A stretch of 16,221 bases of DNA, from NCBI GenBank assembly GCA_044448905.1, contig JBIOHJ010000074.1:1-16221 (forward strand), written 5' to 3'. The DNA is from JBIOHJ01 sp044448905. GTDB taxonomy: Bacteria; Bacteroidota; Bacteroidia; AKYH767-A; OLB10. Positions 12,136-16,221 of the stretch are shown piece after piece; the stretch's first letter is position 1, and each line of letters opens with the position of its first letter. The position numbers and the translations under genes were made by a program. The notes under the pieces are model-generated. The model was not told the DNA's origin. It was given only the letters and a program-made list of their open reading frames with translations, and made no database searches.

Positions 12136-13731
12136 ATGGATTTACAAAATGAAAAATTAACGTCCGGTACACATGTTTCATACTGGATTGACTCTTTAGA
12201 AAAACCCCTTTCTTATTTTCCTTTAAATAAAAACACCGAAACAGATGTGCTCATTATAGGAGGAGGAATTGCAGGGATTACAATTGCATATTGCCTTTGC
12301 AGGCAAGGGAAAAAAGTAATCCTTGTTGAAGATGGATACCTGGGAAGCGGAGAAACTGGCCGCACTTCAGCCCATCTTGTAACATCACTTGATGACCGAT
12401 ATCGCAGGCTTGAAAAACTGTTTGGTGAAGAAGGTGCAAAGCTTGCTGCAGAAAGCCACAGTGCTGCCATTGATTTTGTTGAGCAAACAGTTGATACCGA
12501 AAAAATAAACTGTGAATTTGAACGGCTGGATGGATACCTCTTTTTACACCCCTCCGATAAAGCCGAAGCATTGGAGGAGGAACACAAAGCGGCACTCAGA
12601 GCCGGTTTAAATGTTTTTATGCTGGATAACATTCCTGGTATGAAAGATGGAAATCAGCCTTGCCTTGTTTTTCCACGGCAGGCGCAATTTCATCCGCTTA
12701 AATATTTAAAGGGCTTGTGCAATGCAATTACCAGGAAAGGGGGCTCCATTTTTACGGAAACTCACGCTGCAGAAATAACCAGTGAAGGAATTGTAACTGA
12801 TAAAGGGTTTAAAGTAACGGCTAAGCATATAGTTATTGCAACCAATTCGCCTGTGAATAATAAATTTGTAATGCACCTTAAGCAATTTCCTTATCGCTCC
12901 TACATTATTGGTGCGCGAATTAAAAAGGGCATAGTGCCAAGAGCGTTATGGTGGGATACCGGTGATTTTACAAGCAACAGCAACATTCCCCCTTATCATT
13001 ATATACGATTGCAAAATCTCGATGAAAATTTTGATTTGCTTATGTGTGGGGGAGAAGACCATGCCACGGGACTTGCTGAAGCCGATATAATTCCAGAGGA
13101 AAACCGTTACGCACTGCTTGAAGACTGGGCCCGAACTAAATTTCCTATTGAGGAAGTGTTGTATAAATGGTCGGGGCAGGTTTTGGAAACGATGGATGCG
13201 CTGGGATTCATGGGTCGCAATCCGTGGGATAAGAATAATATATATATATGCACGGGTGATTCCGGAAACGGAATGACCCATTGCACCATTGCAGGAATGA
13301 TAATATCCGATCTTATAAATGGTAAAGAAAATAAATGGGAAAAATTATATAGTCCGTCACGTTTTAAAATTTTTAAAGCAGGGAATGTCTTTTTTAAAGA
13401 GGTCATTGGGGGTTTTGCAGCTTATCTTAAAGATTCTCCGAAAAATGCTGATAATGAAAAAATCTATAATTTAAGGAAAGATGAGGCTGCTGTTATTGAA
13501 ATTGATGGGAAAAAATATGGGGCTTACTGTGATTCAGATAACTTGATTCATATTGTTGATGCGGAATGTACCCACCTGAAATGTATTGTTAAATGGAACA
13601 ATGATGAAAAAACATGGGATTGCCCCTGCCACGGGAGCCGGTTTACCTGCGATGGCAAAGTTATGAATGGGCCTGCCATAAAAGATCTGCAAGTGTATAG
13701 TGAAGCTGATATTGAAATGGAAGCTAAATAG
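12136..13731 (+). CDS. FAD-dependent oxidoreductase with C-terminal Rieske [2Fe-2S] domain
   Basis: 531 residues. Residues 36-65 form the FAD/NAD-binding Rossmann start (VLIIGGGIAGITIAY, with Glu65 at the end of strand 2). The remainder to about residue 395 is a DAO-type oxidoreductase fold, closing with the second FAD contact (YICTGDSGNGMTHCTIAG, about 370-387). Residues about 440-530 are a Rieske domain with Cys478-x-His480 and Cys496-P-C-His499, which ligate the 2Fe-2S cluster. Such fusions are widespread in bacteria, but the substrate is not established. There is no signal peptide, so it is cytoplasmic. The DUF748 gene follows 41 bp later on the same strand with no terminator between, probably one transcript. 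Confidence 0.9.
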   Translation: MDLQNEKLTSGTHVSYWIDSLEKPLSYFPLNKNTETDVLIIGGGIAGITIAYCLCRQGKKVILVEDGYLGSGETGRTSAHLVTSLDDRYRRLEKLFGEEGAKLAAESHSAAIDFVEQTVDTEKINCEFERLDGYLFLHPSDKAEALEEEHKAALRAGLNVFMLDNIPGMKDGNQPCLVFPRQAQFHPLKYLKGLCNAITRKGGSIFTETHAAEITSEGIVTDKGFKVTAKHIVIATNSPVNNKFVMHLKQFPYRSYIIGARIKKGIVPRALWWDTGDFTSNSNIPPYHYIRLQNLDENFDLLMCGGEDHATGLAEADIIPEENRYALLEDWARTKFPIEEVLYKWSGQVLETMDALGFMGRNPWDKNNIYICTGDSGNGMTHCTIAGMIISDLINGKENKWEKLYSPSRFKIFKAGNVFFKEVIGGFAAYLKDSPKNADNEKIYNLRKDEAAVIEIDGKKYGAYCDSDNLIHIVDAECTHLKCIVKWNNDEKTWDCPCHGSRFTCDGKVMNGPAIKDLQVYSEADIEMEAK

Positions 13732-13772
13732 AATTCTGTGCAGCATTTTCTTAACTGCTTAAAGAAATCACG

Positions 13773-14966
13773 ATGTCGTCAGATAAAAAACAAGGCAACC
13801 AGGAAGAAAGAAAATCACACAGGAGAAAATTCAAATATAAATGGAGAATTATTTTGGCTTTAATTTTATTGGTTGTCATTATCCGGCTTATCCTTCCGTA
13901 TTTTGTTCTTCGTTATGCAAATAAAACTTTGGCATCTATGCATGGCTATTATGGCCATGTTGATGATATAGATCTTGCAATAATAAGGGGTGCCTATGTA
14001 ATTAAAAGTATTTATTTGAATAAGGTTGATACATTAACATCTGCTCAAACGCCCTTTTTTAATTCCCGGGCAATTGATCTTTCGGTCGAATGGAATGCTC
14101 TACTTCATGGAAGGCTTGTAGGCGAGCTTATATTTAATGATGCTGAGCTTATGTTCACGAAAGATAAAGCAGAACCCGCACAAGTGCAAAAGGATACCAG
14201 CGATTTTCGGAAGCTGCTCGACAGTTTCATGCCTTTAAAAGTAAACAGGTTTGAAGTTAATAACGGAAAAATTCATTTTATAGATTCTTCAACTACGCCC
14301 CCGGTTAATATATTTATGAATGACACGTATATACTTGCAAAAAACCTTTCCAGTGTGCGCGATACTTCACTTTTGCCGGCTGTAGTAGATGCCAATGCCA
14401 ATGTATATAACGGAAGGCTTACCTTTAACATGCGGTTAGATCCCCTTGCTGATGACCCTACGTTCGATATTAATTCAGAATTAAAAAATACACACCTTCC
14501 CAGCTTAAACGATTTTTTTAAAGCATATGGAAAATTTGATGTGAACGAAGGAACATTTGGCCTTTATACTGAACTGGCGGCTAACAAAGGAAAATTTACC
14601 GGCTATGTAAAGCCGGTAATTAAAGATCTTGATGTAGTGGGTGCCGAAGACCGTCATGATAATATATTGCAAAAACTTTGGGAACACATAATAGGCGCTG
14701 CTGGGATGATATTGGAAAACCGGAAAACCGACCAGATTGCTACTAAAGTTCCTATCAAAGGAACTTTTAATAAAGATACCCAGACTGATATATGGTATGC
14801 GGTATTTGATTTACTGCGCAATGCTTTCATTCAGGCAATTCAGCCCGCCATTGATTACGAGATAAATATCTATTCGGTTTTTAATTCTTCCAAAAAAGAA
14901 AAGAAAGGATTTTTTGGTAGAGTATTTGGAAAAAACAATTCTAAAAAAGAAGAAAAGGAGAAATAG
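13773..14966 (+). CDS. DUF748 / AsmA-like membrane-anchored protein
   Basis: 397 residues. A basic N-terminus (KSHRRKFKYKW) precedes one membrane span (about 25-46). A large beta-rich, probably periplasmic domain follows, starting GYYGHVDDIDLAIIRGAYVIKSI and containing FNDAELMFT and FEVNNGKIHFIDSS segments. This is the pattern of DUF748 proteins, relatives of the AsmA/TamB group implicated in envelope lipid transport. The C-terminus is lysine-rich (about 375-397) with a GFFGRVFG patch. It is the second gene of the FAD-Rieske operon. Its stop is 5 bp from the stop of the convergent small gene, with no terminator visible between them. Confidence 0.75.
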   Translation: MSSDKKQGNQEERKSHRRKFKYKWRIILALILLVVIIRLILPYFVLRYANKTLASMHGYYGHVDDIDLAIIRGAYVIKSIYLNKVDTLTSAQTPFFNSRAIDLSVEWNALLHGRLVGELIFNDAELMFTKDKAEPAQVQKDTSDFRKLLDSFMPLKVNRFEVNNGKIHFIDSSTTPPVNIFMNDTYILAKNLSSVRDTSLLPAVVDANANVYNGRLTFNMRLDPLADDPTFDINSELKNTHLPSLNDFFKAYGKFDVNEGTFGLYTELAANKGKFTGYVKPVIKDLDVVGAEDRHDNILQKLWEHIIGAAGMILENRKTDQIATKVPIKGTFNKDTQTDIWYAVFDLLRNAFIQAIQPAIDYEINIYSVFNSSKKEKKGFFGRVFGKNNSKKEEKEK

Positions 14967-14971
14967 CCGGT

Positions 14972-15223
14972 TTACTTCTTTGGTCTTTTAGGATCGGCAT
15001 CATCAATTGTTTTTGGACGAAGTATGCTATCCTGTGGATTTGAAAAATCAGGGTGAAGAATACGTGTTGAGTCGGCATTCAGCAGATGAGAAGTATCCAT
15101 TGGCATTTTATAAATCTTTTGCAATTGAATGCTGTCGGCATTTACAGTGTCTCTTTTAATTTCCTGTGCATTGCTGCCCACGAAAACGAAAATTAAACCT
15201 GCGGAAAAAATAATTGCTTTCAT
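14972..15223 (-). CDS. Small secreted protein, unrecognised
   Basis: 83 residues. The signal peptide (1-19, ending GSNAQ) is clear. The mature part is short, polar, Asp/Ser/Pro-rich and probably unstructured (KMPMDTSHLLNADSTRILHPDF), with a basic KRPKK tail. No cysteine for lipidation is present after the signal. I do not recognise a family. A TGGCAT box lies just upstream (15234-15251). Confidence 0.65.
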   Translation of the reverse strand: MKAIIFSAGLIFVFVGSNAQEIKRDTVNADSIQLQKIYKMPMDTSHLLNADSTRILHPDFSNPQDSILRPKTIDDADPKRPKK

Positions 15224-15233
15224 ATAAAAAAGG

Positions 15234-15251
15234 TTTTAAAAAACTATGCCA
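15234..15251 (-). promoter_or_regulatory. TGGCAT box upstream of the small secreted gene
   Basis: TGGCATAGTTTTTTAAAA on the minus strand, GG-N10-TA. The box ends about 10 bp before the ATG, so either the leader is extremely short or the true start codon is further in. Confidence 0.45.
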
Positions 15252-15438
15252 TTGTGAAACAGAAAAAAGTTGGTTTTTTTATAATTCCACAGATTAAAAT
15301 AAATATTGGGGAATTATTTGTACAAATGATTTTACAACTTTTAATTGTTGAAAAAAATTGGCTTTTAGGCTTTGTCCTTCATATGCAACGTCTGCAATGG
15401 TTGCTTTAAAAAGGAATATTAACATGTGGAATTAATAA

Positions 15439-15456
15439 TGGCATTGTTTTTTGAAA
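15439..15456 (+). promoter_or_regulatory. TGGCAT box upstream of the 145-residue gene
   Basis: TGGCATTGTTTTTTGAAA. Here the spacing is GG-N11-GA, one base longer than the other boxes. It ends 47 bp before the ATG. The rest of the 280 bp gap (15224-15503) shows nothing else I can name. Confidence 0.4.
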
Positions 15457-15503
15457 TACCTAAATAATCTTGTTCTATTTCTAACTTATAAAATACTTTA
15501 GCT

Positions 15504-15941
15504 ATGAACTTATTCTATTACCCGACATTATCCGATTTGAATTCGCTTTTTTCAAAATGCGATCACAATATAAATTACTATGATATAAAAGTTGATCATG
15601 ACGGTGAAGTCCTGATTGAGCCGGGTTCTCCAAAAAACAAAAGCATGCTTGACAGGTATAAATTTTATTTTCGCAGAGCTTTTAAGGGTAACGATTTCCT
15701 TAACGGGCATTTAGCTGAGAATAAAAGGCGGATGAACCAGATTTTAAATGATCTTATCTTTTGCTGGGATAACAACCTGAGAGGTTCCGTTGAGCATGAT
15801 AAGTTGATGCGAATTGAAAGTAATTCACGCTGGAAGCATCAAATAGCGGAAGTTAAAAAAGCAGCGCGTGAAAAAATAAATACTGCGGTTACCACGGCAT
15901 TCGGAAAATATAATCTATATACTCCTGCGACTTTTAAATAA
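15504..15941 (+). CDS. Unrecognised soluble protein (145 residues)
   Basis: 145 residues, no signal peptide or membrane span. The N-terminal half mixes short strands (YYDIKVDHDGEVLIEPG) with an aromatic helix (RYKFYFRRAFKG). The C-terminal half is helical and charged (LAENKRRMNQILNDLIF; KHQIAEVKKAAREKI). I do not recognise the family and no catalytic motif is visible. A TGGCAT box upstream suggests it belongs to the same putative regulon as its neighbours. Codon use matches the right half of the window, so this is probably a real gene. Confidence 0.65.
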   Translation: MNLFYYPTLSDLNSLFSKCDHNINYYDIKVDHDGEVLIEPGSPKNKSMLDRYKFYFRRAFKGNDFLNGHLAENKRRMNQILNDLIFCWDNNLRGSVEHDKLMRIESNSRWKHQIAEVKKAAREKINTAVTTAFGKYNLYTPATFK

Positions 15942-15969
15942 TAAAATTATTATTCGGTTTTCCTGCTTC

Positions 15970-16001
15970 GGTTCAATTTTAAAATGAACTGGAAGTTTTT
16001 T
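15970..16001 (+). terminator. Possible weak terminator after the 145-residue gene
   Basis: GTTCAATTTT and AAAATGAAC can pair with one bulged A (15971-15989), followed shortly by GTTTTTT. The stem is AT-rich and the loop tight, so this is a weak call. Confidence 0.35.
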
Positions 16002-16137
16002 ATAAGGTACTACTTTCTTTTTTGCAGAAAAAAATAACAATTCCGTTTTGGGAACTTTTTTACCGGCAATTTTTAGTGAAGAGTAAATTCCACATATTGC
16101 ATGTTTAATTCATTCCCGAAAAATATTAAAATGCAGA

Positions 16138-16155
16138 AGGCATAAATTTTGAATT
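16138..16155 (+). promoter_or_regulatory. AGGCAT box upstream of the gene at the right edge
   Basis: AGGCATAAATTTTGAATT with GG-N10-GA spacing, the closest of all boxes to canonical sigma-54 (GG-N10-GC). It ends 22 bp before the ATG. Confidence 0.45.
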
Positions 16156-16177
16156 TCTCACAATAAATAAATAAAAT

Positions 16178-16221
16178 ATGTTACAAGATACAGTAGTATA
16201 TACAGACGGACATGGAGTTAC
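16178..16221 (+). CDS. 5' end of a gene cut by the window edge
   Basis: An ATG at 16178 opens a frame that runs to the edge (MLQDTVVYTDGHGV). Only 14 residues are visible. The start resembles small Bacteroidota proteins of unknown function that begin with a DTVxYTDG segment. The AGGCAT box 22 bp upstream supports this as a genuine start. Confidence 0.5.
   Translation, partial: MLQDTVVYTDGHGV

Overview
The window comes from a Bacteroidota genome, probably Chitinophagaceae/Sphingobacteriia-like. Evidence: two proteins carry type IX secretion (T9SS) C-terminal sorting domains, two TTTG/TAnnTTTG-type promoters are visible, the DNA is AT-rich, and the protein families are typical of that phylum. 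It splits into two very different halves.

Left half (1 to about 8880): an integron-like gene cassette array. Seven genes all lie on the + strand. Each is a stand-alone unit followed by a copy of a 155-205 bp imperfect inverted repeat (five full copies, two truncated) that begins with ...TAAC and ends with CGTTA.... The decisive sign is that the variable bases at the 5' start of a cassette are the reverse complement of the bases at the 3' end of the same cassette. They do not match the other arm of the same repeat. This is what attC-type recombination between G and TT of a GTT core predicts. The cargo is an unrecognised partial gene, a secreted seven-repeat T9SS protein, a second T9SS protein, a DUF6438-like protein, a TPR-transmembrane-adenylate cyclase, a penicillin-binding/beta-lactamase-fold serine hydrolase with TPR, and a VOC protein with visibly higher GC. 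No integrase gene lies in the window. The array may continue to the left.

Junction (about 8875-9590): three diverged copies of a short minus-strand transcription unit. Each has a TGGCAY promoter-like box, a conserved TAACTAACTCA segment, a small hairpin whose stem covaries around a GTAACA-like loop, a CGAAAGTGAG-like segment and a strong terminator hairpin. They look like a family of undescribed small RNAs of about 90 nt. A 66-codon zinc-ribbon-like gene sits between two of them.

Right half (9700 to end): ordinary chromosomal genes. These are a PqiA-like membrane protein, a secreted protein made of two duplicated domains, a FAD oxidoreductase with a C-terminal Rieske domain followed by a DUF748/AsmA-like protein, a small secreted protein, an unrecognised 145-residue protein and the start of another gene. 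Most carry the same TGGCAY-N-T-tract box (GG-N10-TA/GA, resembling a sigma-54 -24/-12 element) as the small RNAs, which suggests one regulon, possibly for stress. No cassette shows this box.
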